Source: Mucidula mucida (taxonomy: Eukaryota > Basidiomycota > Agaricomycetes > Agaricales > Physalacriaceae). From it: DNA of 64,000 nucleotides. This document shows positions 45,178 to 55,196 of this stretch, in pieces. Below the pieces are notes generated by a model that saw only the letters and a program-made list of their open reading frames with translations, was not told the DNA's origin and did no database searches. The stretch is from assembly GCA_015501055.1 (NCBI GenBank), contig JADNYV010000019.1, forward strand, positions 124,001-188,000. Direction: 5' to 3'. Position 1 is the stretch's first letter; each line of letters starts with the position of its first letter. A program made the translations under genes and the position numbers.

Positions 45178-46372
45178 TCAACGTCCCTCTTTCCTCGGGG
45201 CACGGCGATTTGGTTTAGTTATACGCGCCCTCACAGCTCGCGCAAGAGGCTCCGCGGATGCAGGGCGCTTTTTCTGACTGTTCATTGACAACATGAGCGA
45301 ATGTGTTAGACGCAGTGAAACGAACGTACCTGCGGAGCCACTGCTTTTCCACTTGCGCTGCAATCTGGTCAATGTTATCTCTCAGACGCTCGAGAGAGTG
45401 CGTCCCACTATCGAGCAGAGTCTGTATGTGCTTGAAATATAACTGGAGGATCTCTGGAAGCTCCTTTGTACCATCGTACTTATCCTTGAGAATGTCGGGG
45501 AAAAGAAGTTCCATGATTCTAGCAGACGGCAGGCCCTCCTTTTTCCAAGTGTACCCGTTAACAAAGACCGTACCTGCGTTCTGGTGAGCTTGCGTATGAA
45601 GGATCATGCAAACACATACCATCATCCCAAAAGTCCATGGCCATCCCGAGACCGCGTACAGAAGCACAAATCACGTCCCAAGCTTCTATCGAGAGGGTGT
45701 CGGGCTGCTCTCGAAAGTCGACAGCCTTGCCGGTCGCGGTGCATCTGTGCGTCTCTCGCATGTGGTCAAAGTCGACAAGTCGATACTCTGATCCTCGTTG
45801 CAGGACATTGCTCTCCTTGAAATCGGCATGAATTAAGCCTCTGTCGTGTATAGATTGAAGGTGATTGAGGATGATAGCCCTGAGGAACAAAAAGTGAGGA
45901 GAGGGATGAACAAACAGAAAGTAAAAGTCGCGACGTACTTGTCTGATCGCGCTAGAGAAATTAGATCACAGTCCAAGGCAGAGCCAAACTTCTCCGTCAT
46001 GAGACAACCCATGTAGCCGCCCCTTGCCCTATCTGCAAATGCGAGGCCAATGAGACGGGGAATCGCCTTTCCTTGTAGCCTGAACATCTTCTCGTATTTA
46101 TTTGCCTCCTGACATAGTTGTTCATCATCGCCAAATTTGAATGCAACGTCATATTCCTCGTAACGCTTGCCTTCCCGGTCTACAAAGTAGCCGCTGTAGA
46201 CACTTGAATTCTTCGTTGCATGAAGGCATTCCGTGATAACAATGATGTCGAAGGCCTGGGGTACGATGGGCAGGGCGAGTGTATCATAGAAGAGTAAGTC
46301 GTCTTGTACTTCAGAGATACGATCGTAGAATTGGGGAGCCTTGTAGTGCTCGGCGAAGGTAAGAGCAGCCAT
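45178..46372 (-). CDS. Kinase-like protein, copy 1
   Basis: Four minus-strand exons (45939-46372, 45620-45879, 45330-45573, 45178-45277) sum to 1038 nt, 345 aa. A protein-kinase-like fold is indicated by a candidate beta3 lysine (DVAFKFGDD), the catalytic-loop-like IHADFKESNVL (Asp and Asn present, but HAD instead of HRD) and LVDFDHM where DFG is expected. A conserved C-terminal block (VFVNGYTWKKEGLPSARIMEL) follows. The last exon adds a strongly basic tail (LARAVRARITKPNRRAPRKEGR region). Without that intron the frame would read a different, shorter tail; conservation of the basic tail in the relic at 48.1 kb supports splicing. Activity cannot be judged from sequence. A close paralogue lies in opposite orientation at 48489. 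Confidence 0.8.
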
Positions 46373-46599
46373 GGGTTTGGGACAGTGATGGTTATGAGTA
46401 GAGATGTTTGCGGACCGAGTTAAGTAACAATGATAGAATCACGTGGCGGAGACAAAGAGACCGACTCACGTGGTGGCGTGAACTTTGACAAGAACTTTGA
46501 AGACAAAGTGAATGAATCACGTGTCGAGAACAAAGTGCCCCACAGAAATGGCTTCAATAGCTGATAGCCTTTCATTGGTACCACGTCTCTACCATCATC
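46373..46599. promoter_or_regulatory. Divergent promoter with three TCACGTG E-boxes
   Basis: TCACGTG occurs at 46439-46445, 46466-46472 and 46517-46523, interspersed with repeated AACTTTGA / ACAAAGTG motifs. The region separates the kinase-like gene (-) from the unknown gene at 46600 (+). CACGTG is the core bound by bHLH factors of the Cbf1/Pho4 type; control by such a factor is inference. Confidence 0.6.
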
Positions 46600-47975
46600 A
46601 TGGTTTTTCTCCGCGGATTCGCGCAATTCATCAAGAAGCAGACTCACGAACGCCCCAGCAACCACACTGTCGGTGACGTCGCGTCCTGTCCTTTGCCAAA
46701 GAATACTCTACCTCGAATGGTCTCCTCCGCCGTTGCGACCACAACGCGTGCTCCTACGGGCGTGGAAGTTGCATACCCTGCGAGCCGACAGCTTCACGTA
46801 GTCTGTTACGATCCGACCTTCTGGGAACGACTCTTAGCGGCCTTGGATTGCTACGACGCCTGGAAAGCTGCAGCCAAGCAGGATCTCAAAGATCCAAGGG
46901 TGCGCGCCTGGACGCACTCGTTAGACCCTCACACCACACATCGATCGCTGGGACCGACCCTCTATTCCGAAGAGGACGCTGCCGACCATTCAGTTGCGCG
47001 CTTCCTACTCCCCGCAACCAACATCATCCAGGCGATGGCTGACTATGACGGTGTTGATAGACCATCCCAACCGACTCTGTTGATAACCTCCGTCTCGGCG
47101 ACAAGATCCCAATCCACGCCTGATCGTGTGCTCCGTCTACTCGAGTTAATCAAGGCAATCAATGAAATCAAAATGATCATCGAGTTCAAGACTCCGAACT
47201 CGCTCAAGAAGAACGACTTCGTTCTCTTGTTCCGATGCTTCGAACGTATGCAAAACGAATTCAAACAAGTGTTTCCAATTCCCTACTGGTGGATGAACGA
47301 CCTCGACAGTCTCACGAACAAGCTTGATAAAATTCTCTGCCAGGTGCGTCACCGTAATCACTCTGAGTACATTGCCGATACTAATAATCCCCTTAGTTAT
47401 GGTGTGAACTGCAATCGTTCGACGTTTCGTACGGTTTGTTGTCGTCTTTGCTTTCCAATATGATCGTTCGCCGTGCGATTGTCCAGGGTTACAATTGCTT
47501 GTATTTCTCGGATTTCCTGAGCGCCGAGCACCTGACGTTAAAGCACATTGTCGCTCTTGAAGCCGCTGCCCTCGGTTGGATTACTATTCCCCCACCTCCC
47601 AAGCTTTCTCCAGAAGCCAAAACTCTGATGGCCAGCTATTCGGACGAGGATAAGCTTAATCGGTTGCTTCTGGGTGGGGATCGCAACTACGGATGGGACG
47701 GCCGGTATGTTAATCTTCATTCCCTATTGGTCCCGATCTCAACGATGTTCAGGTTTGGCAATATGATACGCCTACGAAAAGCCCTACGAGTGGCTGCTGC
47801 CAACCCTCTGCCACCGAGCAATGATGGCGATGCTGGAACGATGAATACACCGACCCAGCAAAGAGAGCTTCCTGCGGTCGAGGAAGACGACGACGAGACG
47901 CCACGCGCCACACATGCGGGACCTGTAGGGTGGTCATCCGAACGGTCTAGAAGAAGGGAAAAACTCAGGCGGTAA
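46600..47975 (+). CDS. Unknown protein between the inverted kinase-like genes
   Basis: Three exons (46600-47343, 47397-47704, 47753-47975) sum to 1275 nt, 424 aa. The second intron (48 nt) is also open in frame, so it might be retained. The product is soluble-looking, with helical central blocks (LLELIKAINEIKMIIEF, FVLLFRCFERMQNEF, PYWWMNDLDSLTNKLDKIL), then LTLKHIVALEAAALGWITIPPPP and an acidic, then basic tail (EEDDDETPR...RSRRREKLRR). I recognise no family. A shared divergent promoter links it to the kinase-like copy 1. Confidence 0.75.
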
Positions 47976-48488
47976 TCTTGTGTCATCGTGTTGTAATCGT
48001 AATGTTGGATATATTGTACCGATTATCCATGTACTTAATCAAGTACTTATGTTTCTTTCGAGTCTCGGCCTAAGGACTCCGCACTATCACACCAGTACAG
48101 CGAAGTAGCGCTTCCCATTCTTCTTGACAACATACAAATGCGGGTACTTAGTACCCCACGACGTTGTGCAACGGTGTTGCCTCTTGCGCGAGCTGCGAGG
48201 GCCCGTATATTCAAACCAAATTGCTGTGCAGCGAGGATTCAGGAAAGAGGAACATTGGCCGCTCTCTCCCTCTTGATTTCTCTCTCTGTACTTATATCGC
48301 AACGACCATGTGTATTGGTGTATTATTGTATAGTCAAATTCAGAATCGAGCGATTACCATTTCCGAACTGCGCAAGTTGGACTCATGGAGTGACGGCAAA
48401 CTCTCTACGCCACACACGTGACTCCTTTGTTGTTACCACCCTGGTAGCCGAGTACACCTTACCTCGTACCTTCACCTTACACCCATAC
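47976..48488. other. Flank containing a kinase-like 3' relic and the promoter of copy 2
   Basis: The relic occupies about 48140-48350. The rest is the putative promoter of kinase-like copy 2, with one CACGTG at 48415-48420. Confidence 0.5.
48140..48350 (+). pseudogene. 3'-end relic of a third kinase-like gene
   Basis: The translation LPLARAARARIFKPN matches the basic tail of copy 1 (EPLARAVRARITKPN). The following noncoding DNA also matches the copy 1 3' flank (TATCGCAACGACCATGTGTA, then TTGTATAGTCAAA). Nothing of the kinase-like body precedes it. It sits just upstream of copy 2 and in the same orientation, as if an earlier tandem array lost most of one unit. No ATG-initiated gene is supported here. 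Confidence 0.75.
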
Positions 48489-49560
48489 ATGGCTCTTCTA
48501 CGTCTTGACGATAACTTCGTTGCTCCCCAATTCTTCAACCGTATCTCTGAAGTACAAGACAACTTGCTCTTCTACGATAAACTCGCCCTGCCCATCGTAC
48601 CCAAGCCCTTCGACATCATCACCATCACGGAATCTCTTCATGCAACGGAAAATTCGACGGTCTATAGCGGCTACTTTGTCGACCGACAAGGCAAGCGTTA
48701 TGAGGAATACTACGATGTTGCGTTTAAATTTGGAGACGATGAAAAGTTATGTCAAGAGGCGGAGAAATACGACAGGATGTCTAGACTACAAGGAAAGGCG
48801 ATTCCCCGCCTGATTGGACTTGCTTTTGCAAGAAGGACAAGAGGCGGCTACATGGGTTGTCTCATGACGGAGAAGTTTGGCTCTGCCTTGGACTGTGATC
48901 TTATTTCTCTAGCGCGATCAGACAAGTACGTCGCAACTTTTACTTTCATCCCTCTCATCACCTTTTCTTCTTCAGGGCAATCATCCTCAATCACCTTCAA
49001 GTTATACACGACAGAGGCTTAATTCACGCGGATTTCAAGGAGAACAACGTCCTGCAACGAGGACCATCAGAGTTTCGACTTGTCGACTTTGACCGCATGC
49101 GAGAGACGCACAGATGCACCGCGACCGGCAAGGCTGTCGACTTTAGAGAGCAGCCCGACACCCTCTCGATAGAAGTTTGGGACGTGATTTGCGCTTCTGT
49201 ACGCGGCCCCGGGATGGCCATGGACTTTTGGGATGATGGTATGTATGTCCCAGGTGGTTTCATGATGATCCTCACTGAAGCTCGCACACTGCAGGCACGG
49301 TTTTTATCAATGGGTACACTTGGAAAAAGGAGGGCCTGCCGTCCGCTAGAATCATGGAACTTGTTTTCCCCGAAGTTATCAAGGACAAGTACGCAAGTAC
49401 CTCGGAGCTGGCCGAGCTTCTCCAGCTCTATTTCAAGCATGTCCAGACTCTCCTCGAGAGCGGGCGGTGCGATGTAGAGTACCTGAAAGCTCACATCGAT
49501 GAAATTGCAGCGCAAGTTGAAAAGGAATGGCGGCGCAAGCGGGTTCAAAATGTCTCCTAA
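48489..49560 (+). CDS. Kinase-like protein, copy 2
   Basis: Three exons (48489-48925, 48976-49238, 49295-49560) give 321 aa, intact. It is a close paralogue of copy 1: ISEVQDNLLFYDKLALPIVP, DVAFKFGDDEKLCQEAEKY, IHADFKENNVLQRG, LVDFDRM, REQPDTLSIEVWDVICASV and YTWKKEGLPSARIMEL. Intron positions and even intron sequence are shared. It lacks the fourth exon and the basic tail, ending WRRKRVQNVS. The catalytic-loop Asp and Asn are kept, but HRD is HAD and DFG is DFD, as in copy 1. The two copies face away from each other around the gene at 46600. Confidence 0.85.
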
Positions 49561-50227
49561 CCGTTAACGCGCCAGGGCACGGACGCGTCACGGTGTACAC
49601 TGATCTCAGTCTGTCAAAATTAGATCGCCTGATAATGTACAATGTATACCAATGAATCAATATTCTCTCTGTCCCTCCAAAAAATGATTTCAGTCTCTGT
49701 CAAGCCAATCGATATCCCGAGGTTGAAAGGACCTATAGAGCGAGTAGTGCTTTCCTTTCCACCATCAGAGCCTCGGATTTCTGTGAGGGCGACGTGGAAG
49801 TGGGGCGGGGTTGAAATTGAGTAGATATTGCTGTACATTTTATTGTTACGGTACAAATACCTCTTGCGCAGTGGTATATCTCGGGCGAGCGGAGCATGGT
49901 CAGCGGGTCGTACAATTGACCGCAACTAACCATTTAGAACGCTAGCAGAATAACTCCCGCCACAAAATGAAAACCAGCTGGACGTGATAGAACGTCATCC
50001 AGTGGTCGGCGGCTCGTCATTCGTTCGTCATATTGTCGCTGTGGCGGAATGGTGGCGCTAAGTTTCAGTGCTTATCGCCGCCAAAAGAATAGATAGCATG
50101 CAGAAATACGCGAATACAAGAGAAGATTGGACGACTGAGAGAAAACACATATTTAGTAGCTTGCTCCATAAACCATATGCAAAACAGCATACCTATACTA
50201 CAATGAAGAAACCCAAGCGAGAAAGAA
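49561..50227. other. Convergent intergenic region
   Basis: 3' flanks of kinase-like copy 2 and of SPC25. Short frames on both strands overlap one another and resemble no family. Confidence 0.45.
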
Positions 50228-51085
50228 TCACGTCGTCTTTCCTTCCATAGCCTGCTCCACCAGTTCGCCCACGTAGCGCTCAAACTTTTCCTGGTCCATG
50301 GTGCCTTGTTCGTCGAAAAAGGCGTTATATTCCTTGCAAGTACGTGTCCTGCCCTTGGCTAATAAGGATTTTCCGTTGCTTGCGGAGCGCACGTATGCTA
50401 CATTGAGCTCATAGGCCGGTGGTGACGTCGACTTGGTAGGCACTGTTCTCGATTCGAGGGATATCCGTTCGGTTACAATCTGCGGGGTCAATGAACATGA
50501 GACAGTAATATTGAAGGACGTCCGTACTCGTTTAGAGAAAGTTTTCCGTTTGCCGAGAAAGACAGTGTCGCCTTCGATAAGGTATGCGTATAATGTTTGT
50601 AGCAGTGTTAGTAGGCAATATCTGAAAAAATGCAGGGCGATTAATCAAGGCGTCATTGTGGCTGAGCGGGTGCGACGTACATGCCCAATCCTGCCCACAC
50701 GACTGGCTTTGACTGCTCAAAATCCACTTTGTATCCATAGAACGCTGTTCCTGCAGCAACAAACACGCCTGCCCAGCCGAGCCCTAACCGCACGTCTGTG
50801 TGCACGAAGATCTGGTTGAATAGGTCTGGCCGTGAGAGGTACTGTAAACACAATGTTAGCACCCGCTCTCCACGACGCCACCGGGCCACATACGCGTTTG
50901 ACTGCATCGTCGCAAGCATTTTTGAGTTCTGTGAGGTTTGCGTTGTTGACTTTGACTGGTTCGCGCTCTTCAGGAGGCACGATAATACTGAGAGGCCCTG
51001 TCGGTATATCTTCCGACTGCGGTGAGCGACTGGGGCTCGGTGAAGAGGCTACCGTTCCGTTTCCTGTTTTCTTTGAGCGGGCCAT
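50228..51085 (-). CDS. spc2: Signal peptidase complex subunit SPC25 (Spc2)
   Basis: Four minus-strand exons (50894-51085, 50681-50841, 50528-50621, 50228-50479) sum to 699 nt, 232 aa. The family pattern is clear: NNANLTELKNACDDAVKRYL, then two membrane helices around GWAGVFVAAGTAFYGYKVDFEQSKPVVW and YCLLTLLQTLYAYLIEG, and a cytosolic tail with RISLESRTV, PPAYELNVAY and EYNAFFDEQGTMDQEKFERYV. The subunit sits in the ER membrane and assists removal of signal peptides. It is head-to-head with HEM14, the start codons only 95 bp apart. Confidence 0.93.
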
Positions 51086-51180
51086 GGGGGAAGATGATGA
51101 GAGTAAATAAGACAGAGTGACCAAAATCGGTAACGTGTCCGGCAGCTTTGCCACGTGGTCCAACACCATCCACAACAGCG
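51086..51180. promoter_or_regulatory. 95-bp bidirectional promoter SPC25 / HEM14
   Basis: All regulatory sequence and both 5' UTRs of two housekeeping genes must fit into or overlap this gap. No TATA box; one CACGTGG at 51152-51158. Confidence 0.6.
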
Positions 51181-52655
51181 ATGAGCAAGCGGATAGCTGT
51201 CCTTGGTGGCGGTCTGACTGGCCTTTCTGCTGCATTCCACCTTTCTCGCCGTTTTCCCGACGCTGCAATTCGCGTCTTTGAAAAAAGCAGCCGTGTCGGT
51301 GGCTGGGTGCGCAGTGAACGCGTAACTCTCAACAATCACCGCGCCGACACTGCCCAGATGACGCTGGAGACGGGGCCGAGGACCATCAGACCCAAATCGA
51401 TGGCAATACTTGAGCTGGTGGGCACACCGCGTTGGGCCTCATGCTCACCCATTGACAGGCCACCTAGGTCCATCTGCTCCGCCTCCAAGACTCGCTCATC
51501 ACTGTGCCCAAGACTGCCCCGGCCGCGCAGAACAGATTCATCTACGTCCCAGAGCTTGGCCGCATCGAGTGTATCCCAGCTGGAATATCTGCTCTTTTAC
51601 GATCCCCACTTCGCAAAACGTTAATGTCCGCTGTCGCATTCGAGCCATTCAGGAAACGAAACCGGCCTGCTGGGATCGACGAGGATATCGCAGGCTTTAT
51701 GTCCAGGAGATTCGGAGAGAAATTCGCGCGTACTTTTGGCAGCGCCCTCATCCACGGCATATATGCAGCCGACTCGCGAAATGTCAGCGTACGAGCAGCA
51801 ACACGCGATACCTTATGGAGCATCGAAGAGCGTGGTTGGGGCAGCGTAGTGCTTGGACTAATGCCCGGAACCAAGCCTTCACCAGTACCGCAGTACGACC
51901 TCGGAACCGTACCTAACCTTGTCAAGGACGCGTCTGTTTTCTCGTTCAAAGGCGGAATGTCCACTCTCACAGACGCCCTGCAAGAGTATCTGTCCAAGCA
52001 GTCAAAAGTAGACATCCAATACAACAGCCCCGTCGCATCCATCGAGGGTACAAATGTAAAGACACAAAACGGCGAACAGTACGATGCTACCCACGTTGTC
52101 TCGACAATCCCCCTCCCTTCGTTGCACGCTCTACTTCCAAACATCCCCCACTTGACTGACAATCCTTCTTCCACCGTGACTGTCATCAACTTCGTCTTTC
52201 CCGTCCCCTCATCCTCCATCCATCCGCCAGGTTTCGGATACCTCATTCCCCGCCCTCTAGAAGGCTACACATCCTCAAGCCCCGGAATCCTCGGCGTCAT
52301 ATTCGATTCCTGCTCTCTCTCCTCCCAGGACTCTCCCTCCGCATCTGCCAACTTTACTAAACTAACCGTAATGCTCGGTGGACCGTATCCCTCAACGGCC
52401 GATGTCCCTGATGTCTTGAAGCATGTCGCAAGCCACCTAGGGAAGACGCTCCCGGAACCTGTCCTGACGAAGGTCAATCGCCATGTCGACTGTATTCCGA
52501 CGCCAACACCCGGGCATTTGGAACGCGTGGTGGAGATGAGGCGGGCAATTAAGGAACAGTGGGGTGGCCGCTTCGAAATTGCTGGTGCAGGCGTCGATGG
52601 TGTTAGTTTGGTTGATTGTGTAGAGTCGGGGAGGAATGTTGGTAAACATTGGTGA
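51181..52655 (+). CDS. hem14: Protoporphyrinogen oxidase (HEM14)
   Basis: Two exons (51181-51417, 51468-52655) give 474 aa, family length. The N-terminus has the FAD-binding GGGLTGLSAAFHLSRR and EKSSRVGGWV. Then come ETGPRTIRP, FEPFRKRNRP, RRFGEKFARTFGSALIHGIYA and FKGGMSTLTDAL. The C-terminal flavin block is IAGAGVDGVSLVDCVESGRNVG. The acceptor at 51467 is chosen because it alone joins ILEL to VHLLRLQDSLITVPK in frame. The enzyme oxidises protoporphyrinogen IX to protoporphyrin IX in mitochondria, the penultimate step of heme synthesis. Confidence 0.96.
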
Positions 52656-53124
52656 TTGTATGTGTGTCTGCGTCTCTTCATTGGAAGAGAGCTGATTTGG
52701 AAATGAACGTATTTGCAGATATGCTTGAGTTAACCATGGAGGTTGCAATCCACCGTAAATATCACGATAAATTGCCCCGTCGTCTGGCTCCTCCATAATC
52801 AGTTTACGAGCAGTGTCTCGAACTTGATACGTGTGATAGCATACTAAAACCATGCTGCGGTTGCGAACGACTCAAGACTGTAGATAGTGTTTTTTCAGGA
52901 TTCCCCATTTTCAGCGGACTCTCGGCTGGCTCGTTCTTCGATTGAGGACGCGTTGATGATATAGCCTCGTGTGCTCTATAGGTGGCAAGTCGGTTTTCGT
53001 TGCTGACATTCACGTCTTGATCGTCTGAAATGGAACAGAGTAGACTCGACACTAGTCGCTTCATCAAGCCGATCGGATCGTTGGCCAGTGTCCTCATCCC
53101 CGACTAGGTTTTTCGATCCAAACT
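52656..53124. other. Intergenic region
   Basis: 3' UTR of HEM14 and promoter of the next gene; minus-strand frames at 52437-52853 and 52804-53097 are not recognisable. Confidence 0.45.
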
Positions 53125-54445
53125 ATGTCTGTGTCTTCGTTGCAGGCCTGGAGAACCCATGCTGAAGCCGTCCAAAGTCAAGGGCAGTGGTGCTACGACG
53201 CGTTGTGGCTACCCCTGGCTCCATTTTTCGAAACACATGGCTATCACCTCTGGGTCCAGTGCAGCAAATGGACACCCACGAAGAAAGGGTTATGCCCTCT
53301 CGCTCCTCCGAATTCTCATCCACGCGTTTTCGATGGGTATTCGTACTCGTCACCCTATCTGCTGGACAGTGACGCGAAAGACAGCTTGCAACAGATGGTG
53401 AGTGCGCTTGCTCCTGTCCTTCGAACGATAGTAGCTGACCCGCTAAGCAGAGCCCGGTTATCTGTCCTGCGCGGGCTGCGCAGAACCACGACGTTATGAT
53501 CCGCTTGGTTGCGATTGGTGCATCCGGCGAGCAGCACCGACGCGCTTTGGAGAGACTAGGAGCCCCACATCTCGCCTTCCTGCCTCAAAACCATTCTGTG
53601 CCCGTTCTCAAAAGGCTTGTGTATGATAACAAGTACTATTTCGCTGTATTCCCAATCATGCAAGACATAGTGTCGCTGCCGGATTTTCATGATTACTTAG
53701 AGGCAGCTGACTATGTCGAACAACTTGTCGAGGTAAGCCATGTTCACGCCATTTTTTGGTTTTTTGTGATCAACTCAAGCTTGCACAGGGCTTGGATTTC
53801 TTTCATGAGAGATTAGTTTCGCATGGAGTACATCCTCTGTTTCTCCGTCGTTCTTCTATGAGTATTGACCGTTTAACGGTCTCTAGGATATTTCCAAAAC
53901 AAATGTTCTCATCAACCTCGTTGGACGACCTCTAGTCACGGCGAATGAGCCTCTGCGTTCTCGATTCCCAGCTCGCTACTCGCTATTATTATACGGATTT
54001 CGAATGTGCGACATGTCCTGACGAAGGAGACGAGAGTCCGGCTTCCGTACAGGATAATCCGTTGACTTGGAGTGACCGCGAAGGCGTCTATGGTCGACCT
54101 TGCGCGCCCGAAGTATCCGAACCTGGCTTTTATAGTCCCTTTCGTGCAGATATATGGCAACTTGGGGATATGCTTCAGACTGAATTTGAGGTATGTCTCA
54201 CTGAAGAGTTTCTTCTTGGGCGACTTGAACTGATTCATGGCAAGGACTCTCCTCACTTTGAGGGATATCAAGTGTTATTCAAGGAAATGATGAAGGACGA
54301 TCCGGTGCTGAGGCCTTCGTCCAAAGAGGCTTTGGTAGAAGTGCGGCGCCTCATGCAGGAGCTTCATCCTATTCGTGGTTTTTCTAGCGAGGAGCCTAAG
54401 GCTATAGTTCAAGTTGAAGTTGGGAATGCGCCCGGTGTCCTGTAG
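53125..54445 (+). pseudogene. Kinase-like protein (second family) disrupted by a 7-bp tandem duplication
   Basis: Exons 53125-53397, 53451-53732, 53789-53827 and 53887-54445. The chain reads a kinase-like domain: FAVFPIMQDI as hinge, YVEQLVEGLDFFHERLVSHGDISKTNVL as catalytic loop (His-Gly-Asp variant, Asn kept), YYYTDFE where DFG is expected, then GRPCAPEVSEPGFYSPFRADIWQLG as an APE/DxWxLG-like region. In the last exon CTCGCTA is present twice in a row (53972-53985). The extra seven bases shift the frame by one, and removing one copy gives the expected ARYYYTDFE. As it stands the frame stops about ten codons later. Real lesion, allele or sequence error cannot be told apart. Confidence 0.75.
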
Positions 54446-54613
54446 GATGTGCTGGGTATAACAATGTAGATGTTAGAAACGTCAGCAATCTTGTGCGTGG
54501 TGGTCGTGTCTTGGTCATCGCTTGTTGTGACGTCCTCGAGCGCGGGCCATCTGACAGTTGTTTAGCATGAGTCACTGCGTATCCGGCGATCGAGTTCAGC
54601 AGCTTACACTCTC

Positions 54614-55196
54614 ATGTCCACCAAGACACTAAACGATTTGATTCAAAGTCTTCCGAAGGCTTTACGCCCTCCTTCAGACAAGTCTAATGGCCTATCTGTA
54701 CGCGAAAACGAAATTAGCATCGGCTTGTCTCCAAAACTGAGAGGGCTCGTAGGAAGGATTCGTATCTGTCATTGAAGCGATACAGAGCTTCAACCAGTTA
54801 CCGCCCGGATTGAAAGCGCGTCTCGGGGTGCACTACTCTCCCCCACAGTTCGACTTTGGGTGGCTGATCGACATAGCGGGTCTCATCTCGACGCTTCAAG
54901 CGAGCCACCCCGATTGTCTTGTGTACGCCACTATAGAAGACGGGATGACGGGCGACAAGCGCCAAGTGTTGGATCAGCGTGATACCTTTGCTCGCGTGCA
55001 GGAGGAGTTGGGGATAGCCACACGGTGGACACTGTGTCTTGAGGATACTTTGGAGATTGAGGATGACGGTGTGAGGTGTTTGACGTTGACGGACAGCTAT
55101 GTCAATGGGAACGAGACCCCGGAGATGGATGTTATAGAGCTGGTTAAGAATTTCTTTGTTGGAGGAGGAGCCGAGGTGGTTTTTGGATTTTCATGA
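54614..55196 (+). CDS. Hypothetical 175-aa protein
   Basis: Two exons (54614-54697, 54753-55196) close in frame: MSTKTLNDLIQSLPKALRPP, then EGFVSVIEAIQSFNQLPPGL. Acidic C-terminal half (LEDTLEIEDDGVRCLTL, NGNETPEMDVIELVKNFF). No signal peptide, membrane helix or known family. The upstream kinase-like gene ends 168 bp away in the same orientation. Confidence 0.65.
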
